Source of the DNA: Anolis sagrei
Lineage: Eukaryota; Chordata; Lepidosauria; Squamata; Anolidae
DNA: 64,000 nt
Reading direction: 5' to 3'
NCBI RefSeq assembly: GCF_037176765.1
Contig: NC_090034.1
Span: forward strand, 72,547,955 to 72,611,954
Positions within the stretch are counted from its first letter, which is position 1. The number at the start of each line of letters is the position of its first letter. The notes under the pieces are model-generated. The model saw nothing but the letters and a program-made list of their open reading frames with translations, was not told the origin of the DNA and made no database searches. The translations under genes were made by a program, and so were the position numbers. This document shows positions 22,105 through 31,623 of the stretch, piece by piece.

Positions 22105-22643
22105 TACTCTGACTGTGAGAGCCATTCAGCAGTGGAACTCTCTGCCCCAGAGTGTAGTGGAGGCTATTGACAAGCTGGAGGGATATTGACAAGCTGGAAT
22201 GTGTCCAGGGGAGGGCAACTAAAATGATCAAGGGTCTGGAGAACAAGCCCTATGAGGAGCGGCTTGAGGAGCTGGGCATGTTTAGCCTTAAGAAGAGAAG
22301 GATGAGAGGAGATATGATAACCATGTATAAATATGTGAGAGGAAGCCACAGGGAGGAGGGAGCAAGCTTGTTTTCTGCTTCCCTGGAGACTAGGACATGG
22401 AACAATGGCTTCAAACTACAAGAGAGGAGATTCCATCTGAACATGAGGAAGACCTTCCTGACTGTGAGAGCCATTCAGCAGTGGAACTCTCTGCCCCAGA
22501 GTGTAGTGGAGGCTCCTTCTTTGGAAGCTTTTAAGCAGAGGCTGGATGGCCATCTGTCAGGGGTGCTTTGAATGCAATATTCCTGCTTCTGGCAGGGGGT
22601 TGGACTGGATGGCCCATGAGGTCTCTTCCAACTCTGATTCTAC
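22105..22643 (+). mobile_element. CR1 LINE 3' end with a short internal duplication
   Basis: An open frame (22167-22571) encodes the CR1 C-terminus ([60 protein letters not shown], then EAFKQRLDGHLSGVL). It is followed by 'ggttggactggatggccc' and the CR1 3' end. The first 55 bases (22105-22160) repeat a stretch found again at 22458-22515, a rearrangement at the 5' truncation point. Confidence 0.9.
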
Positions 22644-22985
22644 TCCCCAAAATAACATTCTCATATGCTACTCAGATCCCTTGCTGGTGTGTTCAGAAAC
22701 CATGCCGCAGAGAGCTCCCAAAGGACACCATCAGAGGTCAAAGCAATGCACACGAATTGCATTTCTGGTGGCAAATGGCCAGGCTCAGTTGCAGAAAGCA
22801 GGTGATGAAATGTTCCGCAATAAGGCAAAACATCAACGACCGGTTCCCAAAATACTCTCATACTACTCTCATAACACTCTCACACTGCCTATTCCAAGGA
22901 AAACTAGCTGAGTCCTAATCCATTTAAAATGTAGACGTGTGCTTTTCACCTTACCAAACAACAACTTTATTTATATACCGCTCTA
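22644..22985. other. Mixed sequence with a fragment of the 24-kb retroelement and a LINE tail
   Basis: From about 22885 to 22950 it resembles 24385-24450 ('gacgtgtgcttt' context). 'aacaacaactttatttatat' at 22958 is a LINE 3' end in reverse. Nothing else recognised. Confidence 0.4.
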
Positions 22986-23117
22986 TCTGGCTATGTTGTC
23001 CGGATGCCCGACCACCATCTCCCAAAGCAGTTGCTCTATTCCGAACTCAAGAACGGAAAACGGAATGTTGGAGGACAGGAAAAAAGATGATTTAAAGATG
23101 GGCTCAAAGCCAACCTC

Positions 23118-23587
23118 AATACCTCTGAGGATGCTTGCCATAGATGCAGGCAAAACGTCAGGAGAGAATGCCTCTAGACAAGGGGTCCTCAAACTAAGGC
23201 CCGGGGGCCGAATACGGCCCTCCAAGGTCATTTACCCGGCCTTCGCTCATGGTCAACCTAACTCAGAAATGACTTGACAGCACACAACAACAACAACAAC
23301 AAGCCTATCTCATCAGCCAAAATCAGGACCACACTTTCCATTGAAATACTAATAAGTTTATATTTGTTAAAATTGTTCTTCATTTTAATTTTTGTATTGT
23401 TTTTAAGTGGGTTTTTGCACTATAAATAAGATATGTGCACTGTGCATAGGAATTCATTCATTTTTTTTCAAATTATAATCCAGCCCTCCAACAGTTTGAT
23501 GGACTGTGACCTGGCCCTCTGTTTAAAAAGTTTGAAGACCCCTGCTCTAGACCATGGCCATATAGCTCAAAAAACCTACAACAACCC
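23118..23587 (+). mobile_element. PLE 3'-end copy, split by a hAT
   Basis: 'acctctgaggatgcttgcca' through 'gagagaatgcctctaga', then after the hAT 'catggccatatagctcaaaa' and 'cctacaacaaccc'. The hammerhead-like block (23121-23161) has CAAAAC instead of GAAAC. It is a single arm, not a palindrome. Confidence 0.8.
23180..23544 (+). mobile_element. hAT-C (Charlie-like) DNA transposon
   Basis: 365 bp, with ends AAGGGGTCCTCAAACT and AGTTTGAAGACCCCTG and a perfect 8-bp duplication CTCTAGAC (23172-23179 and 23545-23552). Non-autonomous. Confidence 0.9.
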
Positions 23588-23912
23588 AACCTTAAAAGCT
23601 TTGGCATGGACACAGAACTGGGAAGCCCTGGCCCTTGAGCGCTCCAGTTGGTGGTCAGCTGTGACCAGGAGTGCTGCAGAATTTGAAGAGGCACGAATGG
23701 AGGGTGAAAGAGAGAAACATGCCAAGAGGAAGGTGCGTCAAGCCAACCCTGACCGGGACCGCCTTCCACCTGTAAACCAATGCCCTCACTGTGGGAGAAC
23801 ATGCAGATCAAGAATAGGGCTCCACAGTCACATACGGACCCACTCCCAGGATACTACACTTGAAGGACCATCATCCTCGGACTACGAGAGATCGCCTAAG
23901 TAAGTAAGTAAT

Positions 23913-24030
23913 CTTCCCAAGGGGGCTCAGAGCGGTTTCCAAGTAACATCATCAATACATACAAAGTAAACAACATAAACATAAATTTAACAAGACAATA
24001 TAAGCATAAGAACCTTAAGAACAGACAAGC
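23913..24030 (-). mobile_element. L2-like LINE 3' end fragment
   Basis: 'cttcccaagggggctcagag' then 'cggtttccaagtaacatcat': the reversed terminal block. Confidence 0.45.
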
Positions 24031-24039
24031 ATCTCAAGC

Positions 24040-24790
24040 TCTGAGGATTATCTGGGAAGGGATCCCACTGGAGCATTGCAGCACACCCAAATACCTGGGA
24101 GTCACTCTGGACTTATAAGAAGCACTGCTTGAATATCAAGCAAAAAGGGGACACTAGAAATATCCTACAAAAGCTGACTGGCACAACCTGGGGATCACAA
24201 CCAGACACAGTCAAGACATCTGCCCTTCTGTTTTGCTACCCCATCAATGTTTAACATTTACACAAATGATCAGCCACTACCAGAAGGGACAGAGAGTTTC
24301 CTCTACGCTGACGACTGTGCCATCACTGCTCAAGCAGGGAGGTTTGAAATTGTTGGACAGAAGCTCTCCAATGCTTTATGTCCTCTTACTGCCTATTACA
24401 GGGAAAACCAGCTGATTCCTAATGCAGACGTGTGCTTTCCACCTTAAGGACAGACAAACATGACCTCTGAGGATGACCTTGGAAGGAATCCCACTGAAGC
24501 ACTGCAGCACACCCAAATACCTGAGAGTCACCCTGGACCATGCTCTGACCTACAAGAAGCACTGCTTGAATATCAAGCAAAAAGTGGGTGCTAGAAATAA
24601 TATACGAAAAGTGACTGGTACAACCTGGGGATCACAACCAGACATAGTGACGACATCTGCCCTTGCGCTTTGCTACTCTGCTGCTAAGTCCGCATGCCCA
24701 GTGTGGAATACATCTCACCACATTCAAACCGTGGATGTGGCTCTTAATTAGGCGTGCTGCATTATCACAGGATGCCTGCGCCCTACACCA
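24040..24790 (+). mobile_element. Jockey-like non-LTR retrotransposon fragment, rearranged
   Basis: Translation shows MFNIYTNDQPLPEGTESFLY followed by ADDCAITAQAG (catalytic YADD; 24247-24447) and KYLRVTLDHALTYKKHCLNI, then QKVGARNNIRKVTGTTWGSQ, TTSALALCYSAAKSACPVWN (24473-24751). The second of these blocks also occurs before the YADD part (24050-24235), so the order is scrambled or two copies are joined. It is neither CR1, L2 nor RTE; a jockey-type clade is likely. Confidence 0.65.
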
Positions 24791-24799
24791 CTGAAAAGT

Positions 24800-26770
24800 G
24801 CTTAAGCAGTAGTTAAGCTGTAGCAGGATGGCCCTCTGCTGAGAGGGTTTGGATGATGCCTTCTTGCCTGTTAGAATGGGGTTTGGACTGGATGACTTAT
24901 GATCCTAAGGCGATTCAGGGAGTTTCCTCGGGTAATTTCAGGGCGGCCTCTCCTCCTATTGGGTGGAGTCTCCTCTGGAAATGTTTATGCTAGATGGCCA
25001 TCTGTCAGGAGGGTTTTGATGGTGCCTTCATTCTCATTAGAATTGAGATGGAGTGGATGATCCTTGGGGCCTTTGACTCCATGATTCCTCATTGCAGGGG
25101 CTCCTGAAAGGCTGTGTTTGAAGGGTGACTTGGGGACTTCTCCTGAGGTGCTGAAGCAATAGCGAGATGGCCCTCTGTCGGGAGGGTTTTGACGGTGCCT
25201 TCTTGTCTGTTAGAACGGGTGTGGACTGGATGGCCATTGGGGCCAATGACTCCATAATTCCTCACCCCAATTTGGAAGGCTGTGCTTGGAGGGTGAGTTG
25301 GGGGGCTTCGCGCTTAAGCAGCAGCAGGGCGGCTCTCTGCTGGGAGGGTTTGGATGGTGTCTTCTTGCCTGTTAGAATGGGGGTTGGACTGGATGGCTTA
25401 TGATCCCATGATTCCTCATCCCACTTTGGAAGGCTTGGAGGCTTCTCCTTCTCCGGAGACGCTGAAGCAATAGCAGGACGGCCTTCTGTCGGGAGGGTTT
25501 TGATAGCGTCTTCTTGCCCCTTTGAATGTGGGGTGGGCTAGATGGTCTATGATTCCAGGCTGTGATTGGAGGGTGGTTTGGGGATTCCTTGTTCTCCGGA
25601 GGTGCTTAAGTAGTAGGATGGTCCTCTGTCAGGAGGGTTTCAATGGTGTCTTCTCGACTGTTGGGATTGGGGTGGACTGGGTGGCCATTGGGTCATATGA
25701 CTCCATGATTCCTCATCCCACTTTGGAAGGCTGTGCTTGGAGGATGATTTGGGGATTCCTTGTTCTCCGGAGGCGCTGAAGCAGTAATGGGATGGTCCTC
25801 TGTCAGGAGGGTTTCAATGGTGTCTTATTGACTGTTGGAACTGCGGTGGACTGGGTGGCCACTGGGGCACATGACTCCATGTTTCCTCATCCCACTTTGG
25901 AAGGCTGTGCTTGGAGGATGATTTAGGGATTCCTTGTTCTCCAGAGGCGATGAAGCAGTAGTGGGATGGTCCTCTGTCAGGAGGGTTTCAATGCTGGAAT
26001 TGGGGTGGACTGGGTGGCCATTGGGGCATATGACTCCATGATTCCTCATCCCACTTTGGAAGGCTGTGCTTGGAGGATGATTTGGGGATTCCTTGTTCTC
26101 CGGAGGTGCTGAAGCAGTAGTGGGATGGTCCTCTGTCAGGAGGGTTTCAATGTTGGAATTGGGGTGGACTGGGTGACCATTGGGGCATATGACTCAACCA
26201 TTCCTCATCCCACTTTGGAAGGCTGTGCTTGGAGAGTGACTTGGGGGCTTCTCCTTCTCCAGAGGTGCTTAAGCAGTAGTGGGATGGCCCTCTGTCGGGA
26301 GGGTTTGGATGGTGTCTTCTCGACTGTTGGAACTGTGGTGGACTAGATGGCCACTGGGGCACATGACTCCATGTTTCCTCATCCCACTTTGGAAGGCTGT
26401 GATTGGAGGATGATTTGTGGATTCCTTGTTCTCCAGAGATACTTAAGCAGTAGAAGGATGGTCCTCTGTCAGGAGGGTTTCAATGTTGGAATTGGGGTGG
26501 ACTGGGTGGCCATTGGGGCATATGACTCAACGATTCCTCATCCCACTTTGGAAGGCTGTGCTTGGAGAGTGACTTGGGGGCTTCTCCTTCTCCAGAGGTG
26601 CTTAAGCAGTAGTGGGATGGCCCTCTGTCGGGAGGGTTTCAATGGTGTCTTCTTGCTTCTTTGAACGTGGGGCAGACTAGATGGCCTGTGCTTCCCAATT
26701 TCCCTCTGGCAGACTGGGGGGCTCCTGGTTCTCAAGCAGTGGCGGGGGGTCCCTCTGCGGGGCGGGCGTG
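24800..26770. repeat. CR1-derived minisatellite, about 13 units of 140-178 bp
   Basis: Units are marked by 'ctctgtcaggagggtttcaa' and its variants near 24832, 25005, 25172, 25333, 25481, 25622, 25797, 25970, 26132, 26289, 26466, 26628 and a last one near 26748. Each unit contains a CR1 3'-end-like stretch ('gttggactggatgg', 'gactccatgattcctcat') plus about 65 bases ('ccactttggaaggctgtgct', 'gaggcgctgaagcag'). The last unit overlaps the TRNP1 stop codon. Short frames on both strands here are repeat by-products. Confidence 0.85.
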
Positions 26771-27280
26771 GGCGGGGCGACGGCGGAAGGGCGACTCGGG
26801 TCCCTGCTGTTGCCTCCGCCGCCAGTCAGCCCAGGGCGCGCACCCTCCGAGGCCGAGGGCGGAGGCGAGGAGGGCGGGCGGGCGGACCTTCTTGCAGCGG
26901 CGGAGGCCCTTGCGGAGGCGCTGCCCGCCGCGGGAGGCCAGCTGCAGCTCGGCCTGTGCCGCCGCTCCGCCCAGGCGCCCCAACCCCTCGGCGCGGTGGA
27001 CCAGGCGGCGCTCGGCCTCCAGGAAGACGCGGTGCAGCTGGTGGGCGCGCACTTCCAGCTCCGACACCACACGCCGCCGGCTCTCCGCCTCCAGCAGCCG
27101 GCGGCGGGCTTCGGCCAGCTCCAGCGCGGTGCGCACCGCGGCCGGCAGCGAGGACGAGTTGGAAGGGGCGCGCACAGCCAGCTCCCGGGATGATGATGAG
27201 GAGGAGGAGGAGGCCTCGGGCTCCGCGTCTTCCTTCCGCAGGGGCTCGTCGGCAGGGGGCGCCGTTTCCAAGCCGGGCAT
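26732..27280 (-). CDS. TRNP1: TMF1-regulated nuclear protein 1
   Basis: TRNP1 is a DNA-associated nuclear protein known from mammals as a regulator of neural progenitor division and cortical folding. The ORF gives 182 residues; human TRNP1 is about 227. Family matches recognised by eye are RTALELAEARRRLLEAESRR (50-69), VSELEVRAHQLHRVFLEAER (72-91), RAEGLGRLGGAAAQAELQLA (96-115), and near the end RPPALLASALGLGGCAPW (133-150) and PESPFRRRP (161-169). Residues 50-115 should form the coiled coil; 118-132 is a basic, NLS-like run. The N-terminus is short, with eight serines at 24-31. The ATG at 27280 was chosen over an upstream in-frame ATG at 27445 because the latter lies upstream of the TATA box and MPG matches the human start. 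The tail after about 170 (HARPAEGPPATA) does not match mammals and overlaps the flanking minisatellite. GC content is very high. It is a single-exon CDS, as in mammals. Confidence 0.95.
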   Translation of the reverse strand: MPGLETAPPADEPLRKEDAEPEASSSSSSSSRELAVRAPSNSSSLPAAVRTALELAEARRRLLEAESRRRVVSELEVRAHQLHRVFLEAERRLVHRAEGLGRLGGAAAQAELQLASRGGQRLRKGLRRCKKVRPPALLASALGLGGCAPWADWRRRQQQGPESPFRRRPAHARPAEGPPATA

Positions 27281-27364
27281 CGCTGCGGTTCCAGAGAATG
27301 AGCGAGAGAGGCGCTTCAAGGCAAATAAAGCACACTCTCCCCTGCCCTGCGGCGCGCCATCTGC
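27281..27364 (-). other. TRNP1: TRNP1 5' UTR (approximate)
   Basis: Between the start codon and the transcription start expected about 30 bases after the TATA box. The exact start is not known from sequence. Confidence 0.6.
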
Positions 27365-27386
27365 GCCCCGGAAAGGGCTCCGGGCG

Positions 27387-27394
27387 CTTTTATA
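27387..27394 (-). promoter_or_regulatory. TRNP1: TRNP1 TATA box (TATAAAAG)
   Basis: Minus-strand TATAAAAG within CGCGGTATAAAAGCGCCCGG, 107 bases upstream of the ATG, in a CpG island. The GC-rich flanks are typical of a strong TATA promoter. Confidence 0.8.
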
Positions 27395-27554
27395 CCGCGG
27401 AGGGAGGAGGCGGGGCCTGCGCGAGGCTGCCTGGGGTAGGGGCAAAGAAGCGCAACCTCAGGCAGCCAAGCCCCGCCCACTACTCATCTGAGTCACGCCC
27501 AGTGCCCATCTAAGAGCCGCCCCCCCGCCTCAGCCAAGTCTATGCCAGGGTGCG

Positions 27555-27562
27555 TTTATATA
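27555..27562 (-). promoter_or_regulatory. TRNP1: Second TATA box in a duplicated promoter segment (TATATAAA)
   Basis: Minus-strand TATATAAACGCA in the same context (GGAGGGAGG and GGCGGGGCCTGCGCGAGG upstream) as the first TATA box, about 168 bases away. It may be an upstream alternative start or a remnant. Confidence 0.6.
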
Positions 27563-27924
27563 CGGCGGAGGGAGGAGGAGGCGGGGCCTGCGCGAGGCTG
27601 CCTGGAGTAGAGGCAGAGAAGGCAAGCTCAGGCAACCAAGCCCCGCCCACTACTCATCTGAGTCACGCCCAGTGCCCGCCTACTCCCAGTCTAAACCCCG
27701 CCCCGCAGCCTCAGCCAAGTCAGTGCCAAGGCTCAGACAGCTAAGTCCCGCCCACTATTCATCTGAGTCACGCCCAGTGCCCGTCTAAGTTGCGCCCCGC
27801 CGCCGCCAAGGCTCAGACAGATAAGCCCCGCCCACTACTCATCTAAGTCACGCCCAGTGCCCGTCTAAGCCCCGCCTACTCCCAGTCTAAACCCCGCCCC
27901 GCAGGCTCAGCCAAATCAGTGTAA

Positions 27925-28590
27925 TTTCTCTATAAATATCTCTATGTGTGTGAATCATATATATCTATCTATATCTATGGCTGGATGGGTCTTTATCAGG
28001 AGGGCTTTGATTATGTTTTCTTGCCCTGGTGAAGAGAGTTGGACTGGGTGGCCTTAAGTATTTTCCGTTGGTCATGGGGGTTCTGTGTGGGAAGTCTGCC
28101 CCAATTCTATAGCTGGTGGGGTTCAGAATGCTCTTTGATTGTAGGTGAACTATTAATCCCATTAACGACAACTCCCAAATGCCAATGTCTATTTTCCCCA
28201 AAATTCACCTGTGTACATATTTGGGCATATGGCATATTCGTGCCAAGTTTGGTCCAAATCCATCATTGTTTGAGTCCATAGTGCTCTCTGGGTGTAGATG
28301 AACTACAACTCCCAAACTCAAGGTCAATGTCCACCAAACCCTTCTAGTATTTTCTGTTGGTCACGGGAGTCCTGTATGCCATGTTTGGTTCAATTCCATC
28401 ATTGATGGAGTTCAGAATACTCTTTGATTGTAGGTGAACTATTAATTCCCGCAACTATAACTCCCAAGTGACAAAATCAAAAAAAATTGAGTGATGGTCA
28501 CTCCTTGGGTTAGTAGGTGTCTTGAGGTCAAATTTGGCGCCAATTCATCCAGTGGTTTTTGAGTTATGTCACTCCCACAAACAAACATTA
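27925..28590 (-). mobile_element. Helitron fragment, both ends missing
   Basis: Shares 'tgtgtgtgaatcatatatat', 'gctttgattatgttttcttg' and 'ggtttttgagttatgtcact' with the Helitron at 9866. It stops at 'aaacattacatg', a few bases short of the 5' terminus. It abuts the TRNP1 promoter repeats. Confidence 0.6.
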
Positions 28591-29029
28591 CATGATGAGG
28601 AATATAGGAGTTGTAGTCCAGCATCTGGATGGCCACATAAAATGACACGGAGGGGCTTGAATTTGACCGATATGCCTTAGGCCCAGAGGGTTGCAGCCCT
28701 GCCAGCCCCACACCCGCCTGGCATCCAACCCTCCTCCCCCAGCCCCAACCAGAAATAACTAACCTGCCAAGCAAAGGGGACAGGAATTTGTGGAGTTTTC
28801 TCCCTTAATTTATGCCTGGATCACATATATATATGGAGTGGACTATGTGTCGGAGGAACAGGGATAAGGCTATTTGATGCTTCGTTCAACACCAGCCCAA
28901 GCAATCGTACTGACTTGCATGCAAAAACACCCACGCATGCCAAGGCCAACCCTTCAATCTCAAATGGTTATGATTGTCCTAGAATGGTAAGAGAATACAA
29001 CCAGAAGCAGAGCGTCACAAAACGGAGCG
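28591..29029. other. No gene or firmly recognised repeat
   Basis: Contains 'ggagttgtagtccagcatct', a phrase common in reptile repeats, but no element boundaries. Confidence 0.4.
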
Positions 29030-29480
29030 GGCTTTAGCACAGCAGGTTAAACCACCAGCTGCAGTAAATTTTGTCAATCGAAAAGCTGCCAGTTTGAAGC
29101 CCGGGTCTCAGGGTGAGCTCCTGGCTTTTAGCCCAGCTTCGACCTACCTAGCAGTTCGAACGTGAGTAGATAAATAGGTGCAGCTTAAAAGCGGGGAAGT
29201 ATTCGGTCAAAAAGGAGGAAGTTACTTTGCATTTTTGGTTTTACTCTGTTGTAGTTTATTGTTTGGGCCTGGCCTCATGTAAGCTGCTCCGAGTCCCCAT
29301 CGGGGAGATGGTGGTGGGGTATAAATAAAGATTATTATTATTATTATTATTATTATCATCATTATTATTATTTGGCAGGGAGATGGATCGACAGCACACC
29401 ACCCAACCACCCGGTGGCTGGAACCAAGCACAAAGCTTCCAAGATGCCGAAAGATGGGAAATACCGATATCTATCTATAG
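29030..29480 (+). mobile_element. SINE-3 (tRNA-derived), split by a LINE 3' end
   Basis: The head at 29030-29215 ('tttagcacagcaggttaaac', 'gaagcccgggtctc') and the distal part at 29375-29480 ('aagcttccaagatgccgaaa') match the uninterrupted copy at 38355-38690. Confidence 0.65.
29222..29372 (+). mobile_element. L2-like LINE 3' end with (ATT)n tail
   Basis: 'ggcctggcctcatgtaagct', 'ggggagatggtggtggggta', then 'taaataaagattattatt'. Inserted in SINE-3. Confidence 0.75.
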
Positions 29481-29589
29481 GGAAAAGCCTATCTATCTAT
29501 AATTGTCTATAGACATCATTGAATGTTTACTGCATATATATGTTCTGTGATCTGCCTTTCAGGGTGAGAAGGGCGGAATATAAATATTG

Positions 29590-30519
29590 TAATATATATA
29601 TATATAAATGCTCTGTGCATAATGAGTACCTTAAAAACAAAAGAACCAATGAATGAAATCACACCAAATTTGGCAACAAAACGTCTCATAACACAAGGAG
29701 TGACCATCACTCAAAAACTTATGATTTTGTCATTTGGAAGTTGTAGTTGCTGGGATTTATAGTTCACTTACAATCAAAGAGCATTCTGAACTCCATCAAC
29801 AATGGAATTGAACCAAACTTGGCACACAGAACTCCCATGACCAACAGAAGGGTTTGGTGAGCATTGACCTTGAGTTTGGAAGTTGTAGTTCACCTAAAAC
29901 ATCCAGAGAGCACTGTGGACTCAAACAATGATGGATCTGGACCAAACTTGGCACAAGCACTCAGTATGCCCAAATATGAACACAAATGGAGTTTGGGGGA
30001 AAATGCGCATTTAAAGTTTTTGACATTTGGGAGTTGTAGTCACTGGGATTCACAGTTCACCTACAATCAAAGAGCATTCTGAACCCCACAAATGACAGAA
30101 TCAAGGCAAACTTCCCACACAGAACTCCCATGACCAACAGAAAATACTTAAGGGCATCCAATCCAACTCCCTTCATCAGGGCATGAAAACATAATCAAAG
30201 TCCTCCTGACAAAGAGCCATCGAGCCATAGATACAAAAAGACAGACAGACAGACAGACAGATAGATATGATTCACACACACAGAGATATAGTATCATAGA
30301 TTTGAAAGGGACCCTTAAAGAAGGACAATGATATGTTGCATGTTCCAGGGTGGGCAAACCAGACACTCTCCACATCAACACTGACAAAGAAACAGCAAGA
30401 AATACTGTTTACCCACAAGCAGAAAGAAATTACAGATATTAGAAACCAACACTTTCTCATTACTTTATTTTCCAGATCAACAGACTGGGCCACAGCAACG
30501 CATGGCAGGGGACAGCTAG
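29590..30519 (+). mobile_element. Helitron, non-autonomous
   Basis: The 3' end is clear: GGGCCACAGCAACGCATGGC hairpin, then GGACAGCTAG at 30510-30519 followed by T. The interior has 'ctgacaaagagccatcgagc' and 'agcaagaaatactgtttacc', shared with the copy at 9866, and the 130-bp module three times. The 5' terminus near 29590-29600 is degenerate. Confidence 0.65.
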
Positions 30520-31021
30520 TACTGTAAATATATAAATAAATCAATAAACGCCACACAAACACATCATAGCAGTGTTGGCTCCCACATAAGTGGGATTCCA
30601 TGCCAGATTTTAGCTGAGCTCTCCAAGGTTATGAATTCATTCGGAGAAGAGCTTCTAGTACCTCGGATAGCTCCTTTGAAGGAGTCATTTCAGTGGGGTT
30701 CTCTCCATTTTCCTGTTAACCTTTTTATTTAGCAGTTGAGCTCATCGATCACATGGCCTTCTCACGCCTTGCCAAATCCAAACGTGTTTCTGTCACGCAG
30801 CCCGGCAATTGCCATCTTCTGCAAGCTTGAGTCAGCCTCATCAAAGGGCTGCGGATTCATCCATCTCTTGTCAACAGCATGGCATCTGTGGGAGTGCAGA
30901 GAAAGCTGTGGAGGAGAGGAGGAAACCTTGAGAGCCTCCCAAAGGTGTTTCTATAACAATTTGTGCAGAAGGGAAAAGACTGGCCCCAGGGAGATTTGGA
31001 CACAATATGCCTATCAGGCCA
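30520..31021. other. No gene or recognised repeat
   Basis: About 500 bases, single-copy looking, with balanced base composition and no convincing exon. Confidence 0.5.
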
Positions 31022-31623
31022 ACAAGTGACCATCACTCATAAAAACACCTAAAAGCACAGCATAAGGGACTTAAAAAGCCCCCCAAAAAGCAAAAAGACA
31101 CTACAGCACATGCGCAAAATGACTCCCCCTGGCCAAAAAAAAACACACAATAGCATATCCACACTCTCTTCCAGACTACAGCTCCTAGACCAGGCCCTTT
31201 GGGAGAGGAGGATGATCCAAATGCACTGCTTCCATGCTGCAAGCTTTCTTCTCCTTGGATTTCTTTGAGAGCATCTCAATCCCTGCATATTTCCAATTTC
31301 CTATTCCTGGGCTGCAACTCCCAGCAATCCTCCAGATAGATAAAAAAGAGAGATTAGATAGTGATAGGTAGGTAGGTAGATTGATCAGGAGGACTGCTTG
31401 GAGTTGCAGTCCAAAAATAGATAGAGAAGGAAGGAAGAAGAGACAGAGGAAGGGGAAGAAAAGGAGGGGAAGGAAGGGAAGAGGAAGAGGAAGAGGAAGA
31501 GAAGGAAGGAAGGAAGGAAGGAGAGAATGAAAGAAAAAAGCGAAGGAAGGAAGGAGAAAAAGAAAGGAGAAAAGAAAGAGGGTGAGAAGGTTGGCCACAG
31601 CAACGTATGGCGGGTACAGCTAG
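31022..31623 (+). mobile_element. Helitron 3' part with purine tract
   Basis: Ends with the hairpin GGCCACAGCAACGTATGGC and CTAG at 31620-31623, then T. 'agtgaccatcactcataaaa' at its left is also in the Helitron at 29590. A purine-only tract (about 31430-31590, GGAAGG-type) directly precedes the hairpin. The 5' end is not found. Confidence 0.6.

Larger units (their letters stand above)
22990..23912 (+). mobile_element. RTE-type LINE 3' part, split by a PLE that is itself split by a hAT
   Basis: RTE sequence is at 22990-23117 (MPDHHLPKQLLYSELKNGK region) and 23588-23912 (WEALALERSSWWSAVTRSAA, then CPHCGRTCRSRIGLHSHIRT), ending in (TAAG)n. The middle is a later PLE insertion. Confidence 0.85.
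27384..27915 (-). promoter_or_regulatory. TRNP1: TRNP1 upstream tandem GC-rich repeats with GC-box/AP-1 modules
   Basis: Segment 27384-27540 recurs at 27554-27720 (about 170-bp spacing). A shorter module recurs twice more to 27915. Each module has CCCCGCCCAC or TCCCGCCCAC (GC/KLF box) and then CATCTGAGTCACGCCCAGTG, which includes TGAGTCA (AP-1 consensus) at 27489-27495, 27659-27665 and 27764-27770; the fourth is TAAGTCA (27844-27850). Confidence 0.75.

Noticed and set aside
27281-27445. Upstream in-frame ATG at 27445 extending TRNP1 by 55 residues
   Set aside because: It lies upstream of the TATA box, and MPG at 27280 matches the human N-terminus.
26661-27513. Long plus-strand frames across the CpG island (276 and 185 codons)
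   Set aside because: Antisense shadows of TRNP1 in GC-rich DNA; the minus-strand frame matches the known protein family and they do not.
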